Shown here in pieces: positions 1-8,103 of a stretch of DNA of 64,000 nucleotides. Made by a program: the position numbers and the translations under genes. Source of the DNA: an uncultured Bacteroidota bacterium. Its GTDB lineage: Bacteria > Bacteroidota > Bacteroidia > B-17B0 > Aurantibacillaceae. How positions within the stretch are numbered: the stretch's first letter is position 1; each line of letters opens with the position of its first letter. Location of the stretch: NCBI GenBank assembly GCA_903893815.1, contig CAITNS010000041.1, positions 62,001 to 126,000 of the forward strand, in the 5' to 3' direction. The notes under the pieces were generated by a model. That model had not been told where the DNA came from, did not search any database, and saw only the letters and a program-made list of their open reading frames with translations.

Positions 1-1
1 T

Positions 2-676
2 ACAGCCGACACATCACATGTAACAACGCCAAGTTATTCATACCCTGGCACAGGAAGTTATTCGGTAACATTAATTGCCTATGTAAGCAATAAGCCTTTA
101 TGCAATGATACGGTAACAACTGTTGTTTCTATTAGTAACGCTTTTACAGCAGCCTTTTCATTTACACCTATTGCATGCTCAGATAATTTAGTGAATTTTG
201 AAGGCTCTGTTCAAAATCCTCCAGGCACTACTCCCGAATGGTCGTGGAATTTTGGCGATGGAACAACAAGTACTTCGAACAATCCAAGTCATAATTATAC
301 AGCTGGCGGAAGTTATCAAGTAACCTTGATTACACAAATACCAAACTCTATCAATTGCATTGATACTTTATCTGCACAAACTATCGACATTATTACAAAT
401 CCAGAGTTGTACATTCCAAATACATTTACGCCAAACGGAGATGGGCACAATGATGTTTTTAGGGTTCGCGGTCCAAACTTTGCAATCTACTATTTTGCGG
501 TATATAATCGTTGGGGAGAGTTGATGTATGAAACAACCGACCCAAGTCAAGGATGGGACGGGAATTACAAAGGCAAACCTTCTGACCCTGGAGTATTTGG
601 ATATTATGTGAAAGCAAAGTGCGGAGAAGGTAGCGAAGAGATTTTTAAAAAGGGTAATGTTACTTTAATAAGATAA
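2..676 (+). CDS. T9SS type B substrate, C-terminal part (5' end outside window)
   Basis: The frame is open from the window edge, so only the last 224 residues are visible. They contain a PKD-type domain (core WSWNFGDGTTSTSNN, ending in GGSYQVTLI) and then the C-terminal gliding-motility/type B sorting domain, recognised by YIPNTFTPNGDGHNDVF, VYNRWGELMYE, GWDGNYKG and GVFGYYVKAKCG. Proteins of this class are secreted through the type IX system and held at the cell surface; PKD domains are usual stalk or adhesive modules. The stop codon touches the start codon of the PorP/SprF gene, so the two are translationally adjacent. This fits the known pairing of type B substrates with a dedicated PorP/SprF protein. 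The substrate's own function cannot be told from this fragment. Confidence 0.9.
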   Translation, partial: TADTSHVTTPSYSYPGTGSYSVTLIAYVSNKPLCNDTVTTVVSISNAFTAAFSFTPIACSDNLVNFEGSVQNPPGTTPEWSWNFGDGTTSTSNNPSHNYTAGGSYQVTLITQIPNSINCIDTLSAQTIDIITNPELYIPNTFTPNGDGHNDVFRVRGPNFAIYYFAVYNRWGELMYETTDPSQGWDGNYKGKPSDPGVFGYYVKAKCGEGSEEIFKKGNVTLIR

Positions 677-1714
677 ATGAGATTTAAGTTTACATATATT
701 TCATTTTATACTGTAATGCTTTTTGCTTTATTAATGTTTAATTCTACTTTTTTAATTTCACAAGATGTTCACTTTTCGCAGTATAACGGTTCGGTTATTA
801 ACCTCAACCCTGCTTTTACAGGATTTTTTGATGGAGATTATAGATTGAATGGTATTTACCGAAGTCAATGGAGTAGCGTTCCTGTGCCATATAAATCTTT
901 TTCGTTAGCTGGTGATGCTCGTTTTAAACCTAAAGGCATGAAAAGCGATTGCATTGGAGTTGGCATTATGTTTAATAACGATAAATCGGGCGACACCTAT
1001 TATGGAACAAATCAATTATATATATCAGGTTCTTACATTCATAAATTAAATAAAGATTCAACTTTACTTTGGACAACTGGGATTATGGCTGGCATCTCAA
1101 ATGTGGGATTTAATTATAGTCGTATGACCTTTGATGATCAGTATCAAAACAGTAGTTATAGTTCATCAAACAGCACTGGCGAAAGTTTTACAAAAAACGC
1201 CGCCACCTTTGGAGACTTTAATTTTGGAACCGCTTTACATTATGCCATCAAGCAAAGAGCTTTTGTGCAATATGGCATATCCTACCACCACTTCACTAAT
1301 CCTAAATTAACGTTTCAAAACAATACAAGTATTCGTATTGACCCTAAATTAAATAACTACTTGTGCTTTGCTTATCCAATTGGTGTAAAGACAGATATCA
1401 TTGCAGAAATATTATATTCTCATCAAGGAAAATATAACGAGGTAGTGCCTGGTGCTATGGTAAAATTTTTGTTAGATGAAAAAACACGGCAGGCAATTTC
1501 TGTTGGTTTATACTATAGAGCCAAAGATGCTGTAATTGCGCGACTAGGTTATCAAATAAAAACATTAACAGCAGGTGTAAGTTATGATGTAAATACTAGC
1601 AAGTTTATTGCAGCAACAAATCGTCGGGGAGGTTTTGAGATTTATGTGACTTACATTTTCAAAAAAATTATTCCGTTTGCACCTAAAACAAGAGTTTGTC
1701 CAATTTACATGTAA
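677..1714 (+). CDS. PorP/SprF family type IX secretion system membrane protein
   Basis: A 345-residue protein with an N-terminal hydrophobic signal (about residues 9-27), then the family hallmark DVHFSQYNGSVINLNPAFTG and a beta-rich body ending in EIYVTYIFKK, as expected of an outer-membrane beta-barrel. PorP/SprF proteins anchor or help export T9SS substrates with type B sorting domains; SprF is needed for SprB in Flavobacterium. The start ATG directly follows the stop of the upstream type B substrate, and an OmpA-like gene begins 2 bases after this gene ends. The order substrate, PorP/SprF, OmpA protein is a recurrent T9SS locus. Several paralogues usually occur per genome, so no specific symbol is given. 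Confidence 0.93.
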   Translation: MRFKFTYISFYTVMLFALLMFNSTFLISQDVHFSQYNGSVINLNPAFTGFFDGDYRLNGIYRSQWSSVPVPYKSFSLAGDARFKPKGMKSDCIGVGIMFNNDKSGDTYYGTNQLYISGSYIHKLNKDSTLLWTTGIMAGISNVGFNYSRMTFDDQYQNSSYSSSNSTGESFTKNAATFGDFNFGTALHYAIKQRAFVQYGISYHHFTNPKLTFQNNTSIRIDPKLNNYLCFAYPIGVKTDIIAEILYSHQGKYNEVVPGAMVKFLLDEKTRQAISVGLYYRAKDAVIARLGYQIKTLTAGVSYDVNTSKFIAATNRRGGFEIYVTYIFKKIIPFAPKTRVCPIYM

Positions 1715-1716
1715 AT

Positions 1717-3681
1717 ATGATGTCATTAAAAAAACATACGCTTTTTGTTATTTTCTGTCTGTTGATGAGTTCAGGATTGTTTTCTCAAAGCATTAAATCA
1801 TTTTTAAAACAGGGCTCCGAAGCCATATCGAAAAAGGATTATTCGTCGGCTGCACAAATTTACAATCAGGTTATTTTAATTGACTCTTCCAATATCGAAT
1901 ATCAATTGTTGTTTGCAGATGCTTCTCGTTTAAATTACGATGGCGATGTTGCTTTGCATTGGTATCAAAAAATATTTAAAAAAGATAACGGCAAAACATA
2001 CAAAGAAGTGCCTTTTTATATTGCCATGCAATTAAAAACAAATGGAAAATATAAAGACGCCAAAAAATATTTTGACAAGTATTATAAAAAACAACGCAAC
2101 AGTAAGGATAAAGAAAAAGCGCGCCTAGCAGCCAAAGCCAAACAAGAATTTGAAGCCTGCGACATTGCCCAAGTAATTATTAAAAGTCCGCTCGATGTAA
2201 AAGTGGTTCATTTGGATAGCGCAGTGAATAGTAAGGTAAGCGAATATGCTCCTTTTGAATATGATAGTTTATTATATTTTTCTTCGTTGAGAGATAAATC
2301 AAAACAAGATGCCGCAGGTGTTGGATTCAATAAATTATATACGTCTAAAAAATCTGCTAGTAAGCCAAATAAATTTTTAAAAGCAAAAGAACTCGATTCA
2401 TTGTTCAATAAAAGTAATATTCACAATGCTAACACCAGTTTCAATTCAGATTTCACCAAAGTATTTGTATCTCGCTGTGGCGCATTAAACGCCACTCAAT
2501 ACCGCTGCGAAATTTATGTGTCTGATTTTAAAGAAGGACATTGGACAGAATTACAAAAACTACCCTCTCCTATTAACGTGAATGGAAGCAACACCACACA
2601 ACCTTGTTTAAGTGAAATAAACGATAAACCTGTTTTGTTCTTTGCAAGTGATAGATCGGCAGGAGAAGGCGCTATGGATATTTGGTATGCTTTTATGAAT
2701 ACAGATGGAACTTTTGAAACTCCTATTAATGCCGGTAAAAAAATTAATACCATTGAAGATGATATCACGCCTTGGTTTGTGAAAGAAAACAAAACGTTAT
2801 ACTTCAGTAGCACATGGCACAAAGGCTTAGGGAACTTCGATATTTTTACGTCCGAATTTAAAGATAACGCTTTTACCGATGCTCAAAATATTGGCTACCC
2901 CATCAATAGTAGTTATAATGATATTTACTATAGCGTGAATTCTAAAAAAGACAAAGCCTATATTTCCTCTAATCGTTTAGGTTCATACTTTGAGGATAAG
3001 CCTAATTGTTGTAATGATATTTATAGTTTTCCTATCACCCCTTTAACAGAGCCGCCTAAACCAATTGATACAACGGCTTTATTAATTAATCAAATGAAAG
3101 TATTAGTTCCATTAACGTTATATTTTCATAACGATGAGCCCGAACCTAAAACCAAAGTAATTATCACTAAAAAAAATTATAAAAAAACCTACGAAGACTA
3201 TACTGTATTAAAATCAAAATATTTTTCGGAATACGCTAAAGGATTAGAAGGAGATCAAAAAGATTTTGCCATTAATAGAATTGAAAACTTTTTTGAAGAC
3301 AGCGTAGATGCCGGAATGCAAGACTTAGATAAGTTTGCTTTATTATTAGATCAGGTTTTATTACGTGGCGAAAAAGTAAAAATTACCATGAAAGGTTACT
3401 GCAGCCCTTTAGCGAGTACAGATTATAATGTGAATTTAGCTAAACGTCGTATTAGCAGTTTGCGTAATTATTTTATGGAATATGGTAATGGTAAGTTTGT
3501 AAAATATGTAGATAATACCAATGACGCTGAAGGCCGCATTGAGTTTTTTAACGAGGATATTGGCGAATTACCAGTAAGCACGGTGAGTGATGATGTAAAA
3601 GATGTTAGGAATTCCGTTTACAGCCCTTTTGCAGCCAGTGAACGCAAAATCCAAATTATTGCTATTAGTTATTTGAAGTAA
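1717..3681 (+). CDS. TPR / PD40 / OmpA-domain outer-membrane protein (PorE-like)
   Basis: After a signal peptide ending near SSGLFSQS come TPR-like helices (about residues 25-130). A PD40/beta-propeller region follows, with repeated segments such as PCLSEINDKPVLFFASDRS, DDITPWFVKENKTLYFSS and YISSNRLG. A C-terminal OmpA-like peptidoglycan-binding domain (about 530-650) carries VKITMKGYCSPLASTDYN and LAKRRISSLRNYF. This architecture matches PorE-type proteins, which tie the T9SS outer-membrane complex to peptidoglycan. The frame can be extended to a TTG at 1696 inside the upstream gene. The ATG at 1717 (or 1720), directly before the signal peptide, is preferred. It probably shares a transcript with the two upstream T9SS genes. 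Confidence 0.88.
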   Translation: MMSLKKHTLFVIFCLLMSSGLFSQSIKSFLKQGSEAISKKDYSSAAQIYNQVILIDSSNIEYQLLFADASRLNYDGDVALHWYQKIFKKDNGKTYKEVPFYIAMQLKTNGKYKDAKKYFDKYYKKQRNSKDKEKARLAAKAKQEFEACDIAQVIIKSPLDVKVVHLDSAVNSKVSEYAPFEYDSLLYFSSLRDKSKQDAAGVGFNKLYTSKKSASKPNKFLKAKELDSLFNKSNIHNANTSFNSDFTKVFVSRCGALNATQYRCEIYVSDFKEGHWTELQKLPSPINVNGSNTTQPCLSEINDKPVLFFASDRSAGEGAMDIWYAFMNTDGTFETPINAGKKINTIEDDITPWFVKENKTLYFSSTWHKGLGNFDIFTSEFKDNAFTDAQNIGYPINSSYNDIYYSVNSKKDKAYISSNRLGSYFEDKPNCCNDIYSFPITPLTEPPKPIDTTALLINQMKVLVPLTLYFHNDEPEPKTKVIITKKNYKKTYEDYTVLKSKYFSEYAKGLEGDQKDFAINRIENFFEDSVDAGMQDLDKFALLLDQVLLRGEKVKITMKGYCSPLASTDYNVNLAKRRISSLRNYFMEYGNGKFVKYVDNTNDAEGRIEFFNEDIGELPVSTVSDDVKDVRNSVYSPFAASERKIQIIAISYLK

Positions 3682-3852
3682 ATTGCTTACTAAATCAATC
3701 ATACTTTTTAATGCGCTCTATCACAGTATTCACTTTAAGGATAACTTACCTTTACATTGTCTTAATTGAAGAAGTCGTTAGTAAATATTAGTTAAAGCAC
3801 AAACAGAAAATTGTAACAAATTTTTTAAACTGTAAAATCCGAAGCCGGTTTA

Positions 3853-3877
3853 AAATCGATTGCATGTACTTCGATTT
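3853..3877 (+). other. hairpin in a gene-free stretch, possible small RNA leader
   Basis: Positions 3682-3996 hold no credible gene. A perfect 7-bp stem (AAATCGA with TCGATTT, 11-base loop) sits about 65 bases before a strong terminator hairpin. Together they could be the 3' part of a small transcript or only the trailer of the OmpA operon. No known RNA family is recognised. Confidence 0.25.
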
Positions 3878-3942
3878 CAATTACGAAAGAAAGAATACAG
3901 GTTATAAGTGTTTTACTACATGAAAAACTTGAATCAAATCGG

Positions 3943-3974
3943 AAAAGCAGGCACGCAAGTAGCCTGCTTTTTTT
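3943..3974 (+). terminator. rho-independent terminator
   Basis: A 10-bp perfect stem, AAAAGCAGGC with GCCTGCTTTT, with a 9-base loop and a run of T. It lies about 260 bases after the OmpA-protein stop and directly before the end of the convergent acetyltransferase gene, so it may serve both strands. Confidence 0.8.
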
Positions 3975-3996
3975 TTAGAATTATTCATTCTAATCT

Positions 3997-4482
3997 TTAC
4001 CTTAATTTTTGAAAAGCAATTCTTTCATCTCCATTTTGCATATACACAATGCCACAATAAGAAAATTCGCATCTTGTAAGCACTTTTTGCATCGGAATAT
4101 TCTGTTTATGGGTATCAATTCTAATATTGCCAACCTCTGCCATGCACCAATTTATGCAATGCGCAGCAATTCCTTTTTGAATGCCATTTGTAGCTATTCT
4201 ATGAATAACTCCGTATTTTTCATCATTAATCCAATTACCTTCATAAATGCATTTATAGGTTGGCTCTGCTTCAATTCCAAAATAAAACGTTCCTAAAATA
4301 GTGCTGTCGTTATAGCAAACATAACTTTTTCCGTTTGATATGTCTGAAATAACCAATTCTCTTCGTGGATAGCCATCTAACCATTGATTGGCATTTCCAT
4401 TAGCAGCCATATACGTTCTAGCATAATCATAAATTTTCATGATCTCATCAAGATCTGCTATGGTAGATTTCCTTATTTGCAT
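3997..4482 (-). CDS. GNAT family N-acetyltransferase
   Basis: A 161-residue single-domain protein with GNAT features: N-terminal IRKSTIADLDEIMKIYDYAR, a central beta strand around ILGTFYFGIE, the acetyl-CoA binding segment VIHRIATNGIQKGIAAHCINW (about residues 90-110), and the closing motif FSYCGIVYMQNGDERIAFQK. GNAT enzymes move an acetyl group from acetyl-CoA to an amine; the substrate here is unknown. The gene stands alone. It ends at the terminator hairpin of the convergent OmpA operon and has no partner upstream, where a 440-base gene-free stretch follows. The family is secure, the role is not. Confidence 0.88.
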   Translation of the reverse strand: MQIRKSTIADLDEIMKIYDYARTYMAANGNANQWLDGYPRRELVISDISNGKSYVCYNDSTILGTFYFGIEAEPTYKCIYEGNWINDEKYGVIHRIATNGIQKGIAAHCINWCMAEVGNIRIDTHKQNIPMQKVLTRCEFSYCGIVYMQNGDERIAFQKLR

Positions 4483-4742
4483 TTTCCTATTTAATCAATG
4501 AGGCTATTAACTTTGTTTGATTTGCAACTACTGTTACAAAACCCCATATAACAAAGATAATTGCTTTGTGTGCCATTCCAAAAATAATTTAAATCGAATG
4601 CTATCAAAAAGATTCTCGGATTTAATGGTTTGTTTTCTGCCCTTGTTGGTGGTATCAACTACAAATACGATTGTATAACTTATACTAATGCTTATAAAAT
4701 AAGTAGTTGCATGAGAACAAGCCTACCTGATAAAAAAAATAG

Positions 4743-4764
4743 CTGTTGGTGATAACACTAACAG
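4743..4764 (+). other. hairpin in gene-free stretch 4483-4800
   Basis: A 9-bp stem (CTGTTGGTG with CACTAACAG, one G-T pair) with an ATAA loop and no T run. It lies just before the first tRNA-Gln-like fragment. Nothing else could be recognised between 4483 and 4800. Confidence 0.3.
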
Positions 4765-4800
4765 TGGCGAGATATTTTCAAGGGTTTATTAATTTAAATC

Positions 4801-4867
4801 GTTGTCCAACTAGGGCTCGAACCTAGACTCTACTGAACCAAAATCAGTCGTGTTGCCAGTTACAACA
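4801..4867 (-). pseudogene. tRNA-Gln(UUG)-like 3' fragment, copy 1
   Basis: On the minus strand the sequence folds into a tRNA anticodon arm (stem ACTGA/TCAGT, loop TTTTGGT, anticodon TTG) and a perfect T arm (CTAGG, loop TTCGAGC, CCTAG). It continues to TTGGACA as the 3' acceptor strand. The matching 5' acceptor strand (TGTCCAA would be needed) is absent and the D stem is damaged, so this looks like the 3' three-quarters of a tRNA-Gln gene. A second copy differing at two positions lies 708 bases downstream in the same orientation, on the other side of a toxin-antitoxin pair. Such 3' duplications are typical of integration into tRNA genes. Confidence 0.65.
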
Positions 4868-4925
4868 TCACTAAATTTTTTTAAACGTCATTTTATACCT
4901 CATTATTTTTTTGTAAATTAGCTGT

Positions 4926-5120
4926 ATGGAAACATTAGTAATACAATCAAAATCAAAATCAAACATTAAGTTGCTATTTGAACTCGCTAAAAAGTTAGGG
5001 GATAAACCCGTTATTGAAAACGAAACTGCTCAAAGCATTGATAGAGGCTTAAAAGATTTGAAGCAAATTATAAATGGTAAAAGAAAAGCAAAAACTTTGG
5101 ATGATTTGTTAAATGAGTAA
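4926..5120 (+). CDS. small antitoxin of a type II toxin-antitoxin pair
   Basis: A 64-residue protein beginning METLVIQSKSKSNIKLLFEL and ending with a charged helix (KAKTLDDLLNE). This is the usual shape of Bacteroidota antitoxins, with an N-terminal dimerisation/DNA-binding segment and a C-terminal toxin-binding helix. Its last eight bases overlap the start of the toxin gene, which indicates translational coupling. Antitoxins of this kind neutralise the partner toxin and usually repress their own operon. The call rests mainly on size, context and overlap; no strong DNA-binding motif is visible. The pair lies between two tRNA-Gln-like fragments, suggesting acquisition as a small cassette. Confidence 0.75.
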   Translation: METLVIQSKSKSNIKLLFELAKKLGDKPVIENETAQSIDRGLKDLKQIINGKRKAKTLDDLLNE

Positions 5121-5457
5121 GATTGAATTTTTAACGACTCATGAGTTTGAAAAAGAGTTTAAACGACTCAAGAAAAAGTATCATTCGTTACCAGATGATT
5201 TAAGAGAGTTCAAATCAGATTATATTGCTAATCCAAACATAGGAATCGATTTAGGTAGTAATGTCCGTAAAATTAGAATTTCAATAAAATCTAAAGGTAA
5301 AGGCAAAAGTGGTGGGGCAAGATTAATTGTTTACGAGTTAGTTATTAATTTGGTTAAGCATGGAGTAGTTTTAGTTACTATTTACGATAAAAGCGACACA
5401 GAGACAATTACAAACAATCACATTAAGGATATTTTAACAAGAAACGGTTTTAAATAA
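5113..5457 (+). CDS. RelE/ParE-family toxin
   Basis: A 114-residue basic protein with the RelE/ParE fold pattern: an N-terminal helical hairpin (HEFEKEFKRLKKKYHSL), then LGSNVRKIRISIKSKGKGKS, GGARLIVYELV and GVVLVTIYDKSD. RelE/ParE-type proteins are mRNA interferases or gyrase poisons held inactive by their antitoxin; sequence alone does not tell which applies here. The gene overlaps the antitoxin gene by eight bases and is followed within 20 bases by a strong terminator, so the two genes form a closed operon. The length is normal and no truncation is seen. Confidence 0.85.
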   Translation: MSKIEFLTTHEFEKEFKRLKKKYHSLPDDLREFKSDYIANPNIGIDLGSNVRKIRISIKSKGKGKSGGARLIVYELVINLVKHGVVLVTIYDKSDTETITNNHIKDILTRNGFK

Positions 5458-5472
5458 AATGTTTTAAACTAA

Positions 5473-5508
5473 AAAAACCCTCTTAATCAATGATTAGGAG
5501 GGTTTTTT
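5473..5508 (+). terminator. terminator of the toxin-antitoxin operon
   Basis: A long hairpin with arms AAACCCTCTTAATCA and TGATTAGGAGGGTTT, a one-base centre (so the tip opens), and a T run. It directly follows the toxin gene and touches the second tRNA-Gln-like fragment. Confidence 0.85.
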
Positions 5509-5575
5509 GTTGTCCGACTAGGGCTCGAACCTAGACTCTACTAAACCAAAATCAGTCGTGTTGCCAGTTACAACA
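5509..5575 (-). pseudogene. tRNA-Gln(UUG)-like 3' fragment, copy 2
   Basis: 67 bases identical to the copy at 4801-4867 except for two positions, and in the same orientation. The anticodon arm (loop TTTTGGT, anticodon TTG) and T arm are intact. The 5' acceptor strand is replaced by GTT repeats that pair only partly with TCGGACA, so normal processing and charging are doubtful. It could be a decayed tRNA-Gln or an attachment-site duplication. The gene-free stretch from here to 5800 shows nothing else. Confidence 0.65.
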
Positions 5576-5800
5576 ACAACAGTTTAAAGTATCCAAAAGT
5601 CATATACTTATTGATTATTTTCGGCAAAACTCCTTAGGCCTATTTTTAAAAACTTAAATCACAACCACTTACCAATCAAAACCAACCAGTTACAAAGTCG
5701 GCCTCTTTTTTTGATAAAAACAGCCAATATTTGTAGAAAAATGGCGTACTTAGACAAATAGAAACATTACAAACATTAACAAAAAGATAGTATTAGAATA

Positions 5801-5831
5801 TTGTTATTTAGAAACCTTTTTATTATGTTTG
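5801..5831 (+). promoter_or_regulatory. Bacteroidota-type promoter of the exb-ton operon
   Basis: TTG at 5801-5803, a 20-base spacer, then TATGTTTG at 5824-5831, matching the phylum's -33 TTG / -7 TAnnTTTG pattern. The start codon of exbB lies 43 bases after the -7 box. Confidence 0.65.
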
Positions 5832-5874
5832 GCGTCATTCTAAAAACTAGAAACTAACTAAAAAAACAACAATT

Positions 5875-6678
5875 ATGAGTAACAAAAAAACATCAGGCGG
5901 TTTTCCATTAATCGTTTCAGCAATTGCTATCGTTATCTGTTTAGTAATCGGTATCGTAGTTTATAAATTTGTATTAGGTGATCCAGGTAATTTTGATGCC
6001 GAAGGTCCAGAAAAAGGTCATCCTCAAAACTTCTTTGGTATTATGTACAAAGGTGGTTTCATCGTACCTATCTTATTAGGAACTTTATTTACAGTATTAT
6101 GCTTTTTCTTTGAGCGTTTTATTACAATTTCAAAAGCAAATGGTGCTGGTAATACAGATAAATTTGTTGCGAAAATTAAAGAATTAATTGCTGCTAAAGA
6201 TTTTGACGGTGCTATTGCTGCTTGCGACAAGCAAAAAGGGTCTTTAGGAAATGTTGTTCGCGAAGGTTTAATGAAATACCAATTCGTACAAAACGATAAT
6301 ACAATGGATAAAGAATCTAAAGTAGCGGCTATCTCAAAAGCATTAGAAGAAGCAACTGCATTAGAATTACCAATGTTATCTAAAAACTTAAGCGTTATTT
6401 CTACTTGTGCTTCTATTGGTACCTTAGTTGGTTTGATCGGAACGGTTGTAGGTATGATTCGTGCCTTCGGTGCCTTAGCCGCAGCTGGTACTCCTGATAC
6501 AGCAGCTTTAGCAACAGGTATTTCTGAAGCCTTAGTTAATACATTAGTAGGTATCTTATCTTCTGCATTAGCTATTATGGCTTACAGTTTCTTTTCTACA
6601 AGAGTTGATAACATTACTTTTGCAATGGATGAAGCTGGATTCTCAATTATTCAAGAGTTCCAAACTTCAGGAAAATAA
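5875..6678 (+). CDS. exbB: ExbB / TolQ / MotA-family proton channel protein
   Basis: A 267-residue inner-membrane protein with an extra N-terminal membrane segment (about residues 13-33), a second at about 58-80, a cytoplasmic loop, and the conserved paired segments ISTCASIGTLVGLIGTVVG (about 175-200) and ISEALVNTLVGILSSALAI (about 215-240). ExbB forms the pentameric channel that, with ExbD, uses the proton gradient to energise TonB and thereby outer-membrane receptors. It heads a four-gene operon with two exbD genes and tonB, under a recognisable promoter. The extra N-terminal helix is common in Bacteroidota versions. Confidence 0.95.
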   Translation: MSNKKTSGGFPLIVSAIAIVICLVIGIVVYKFVLGDPGNFDAEGPEKGHPQNFFGIMYKGGFIVPILLGTLFTVLCFFFERFITISKANGAGNTDKFVAKIKELIAAKDFDGAIAACDKQKGSLGNVVREGLMKYQFVQNDNTMDKESKVAAISKALEEATALELPMLSKNLSVISTCASIGTLVGLIGTVVGMIRAFGALAAAGTPDTAALATGISEALVNTLVGILSSALAIMAYSFFSTRVDNITFAMDEAGFSIIQEFQTSGK

Positions 6679-6738
6679 TCTTTTCCTTTATGGAATAAGA
6701 TTGTAAAACGCATCTATTAATTAGTAAAAAAACAATAC

Positions 6739-7428
6739 ATGGGAAAGATAAAATCAGCAAAACACCCGCCGTCCATCGATATGACTCCGATGGTGGATTT
6801 AGCCTTCTTATTGGTTACTTTCTTTATGCTTACAGCATCTTTTCGTATGGCTGAGCCAGTGATTGTTGATCCGCCGTCTTCTGTATCTGATAAAACATTG
6901 CCCGAAAATACTGTGTTAGTAACAGTAGATAATAATGGCCGTGCGTTTTTTGGAGTAGGAAATGGGGAAGCAAGAGCAAACACTTTAGCAAAAATGAGCG
7001 AAAAATATGGCGTTAAGTTTAATGCAGATCAAGCTAAAAAATTTGGTGGTTTATCAAGTTTTGGTGTTGAGATTAAAGACTTACCAAGATACCTGGATGC
7101 TACAGAAGCAGAAAGATTAAAGTTCCAACCACAAAAAGGAGTTCCTTTAGACTCAATGAATAATCAATTAAAAGACTGGATTAATATTTCAGCAACTGAA
7201 TTGAACATTATTTATATGAGAAATAAGGAACAAGCAGATGGGTCTGGGCAAGAATTTAAAGGAGAAAAACCTCGTTATGCGATTAAAGCAGATGCGAAAG
7301 CAAAATACATTTATGTAAAAGATGTGTTTAAAACCTTTACAGATATGAAAATTTACACCTTTAATTTGATTACGTCAATGGAAGGTGGAGCATCTGTTCC
7401 GGCAGCTCCGGCGGCAGCAGCTCATTAA
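6739..7428 (+). CDS. exbD: ExbD/TolR-family biopolymer transport protein (first copy)
   Basis: A 229-residue protein with a short cytoplasmic N-terminus and one membrane helix containing IDMTPMVDLAFLLVTFFML. Asp20 in this stretch corresponds to the proton-carrying Asp of ExbD. The periplasmic part (about 40-229) is longer than the E. coli protein (about 140 residues) and ends in an Ala/Pro-rich tail. It lies 60 bases after exbB and 30 bases before a second exbD. Two different ExbD proteins per ExbB is the usual Bacteroidota arrangement and suggests a heterodimeric stator. Confidence 0.93.
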   Translation: MGKIKSAKHPPSIDMTPMVDLAFLLVTFFMLTASFRMAEPVIVDPPSSVSDKTLPENTVLVTVDNNGRAFFGVGNGEARANTLAKMSEKYGVKFNADQAKKFGGLSSFGVEIKDLPRYLDATEAERLKFQPQKGVPLDSMNNQLKDWINISATELNIIYMRNKEQADGSGQEFKGEKPRYAIKADAKAKYIYVKDVFKTFTDMKIYTFNLITSMEGGASVPAAPAAAAH

Positions 7429-7458
7429 TAAATATTAACTAATTAAAACAAATTTAAC

Positions 7459-8097
7459 ATGGCAGAAATAGCAGATAGCGGCGGCGGGCATGGTAAAGGC
7501 GGTAAGAAACGCGCCAAGAAGCAGAGTACCCGTGTGGATATGACTCCGATGGTAGATTTAGCGTTCTTGTTATTGACGTTCTTCGTTTTAACATCAACCT
7601 TTAGTAAACCAAAAAGTATGGAGTTAAGCTTACCAGCTGATCCACCTCCTGGAAGTCCACCACCACCAGAAGTAAAAAATGGTGTGACGTTTTTATTAAC
7701 TAAGGATGACAAAATTTTTTATTATGCGGGTCAGTTTTATACTGCTGATAATCCAAAAGGAATGCCTCCTACGCAATTAAAAGAAACAAATTTTAGTCCT
7801 GAAGGCTTACACAAGTTGTTAATGGAACAAAACAAGTGGGCTGTTGATGAAATAAAAGGCTTAGCAGAAAAAAATAAAAACAAATTATTAGCTGATACTA
7901 CCTTTAAACGTATGGCAGTTGACGCTACCGCAGATAACAGAGCAATTACAGTATTAATTAAAACTGATGATCAAGCAACTTATAAAAATGCGATTGATAT
8001 GTTAGACGAATTAAAAATTTGTAATGTTGGTAAACGAGTTTTAGGTGTTGAGATGATGGCAACTGAGTATGCACTTTTGCAAGAAAAAATAAAATAA
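7459..8097 (+). CDS. exbD: ExbD/TolR-family biopolymer transport protein (second copy)
   Basis: A 212-residue paralogue of the preceding gene. It has a Gly/Lys-rich cytoplasmic start (residues 1-25), then VDMTPMVDLAFLLLTFFVL with the conserved Asp33 in the membrane helix, a Pro-rich linker (ADPPPGSPPPPE) and a periplasmic domain. Its stop is six bases before the tonB start. Together with ExbB and the first ExbD it should form the motor for TonB. No key residue is missing. Confidence 0.93.
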   Translation: MAEIADSGGGHGKGGKKRAKKQSTRVDMTPMVDLAFLLLTFFVLTSTFSKPKSMELSLPADPPPGSPPPPEVKNGVTFLLTKDDKIFYYAGQFYTADNPKGMPPTQLKETNFSPEGLHKLLMEQNKWAVDEIKGLAEKNKNKLLADTTFKRMAVDATADNRAITVLIKTDDQATYKNAIDMLDELKICNVGKRVLGVEMMATEYALLQEKIK

Positions 8098-8103
8098 GAC
8101 ACT

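Noticed and set aside
4801-5575. Two functional tRNA-Gln genes
   Set aside because: Neither copy has a 5' acceptor strand that pairs over seven bases, and the D stem is damaged; annotated as fragments instead.
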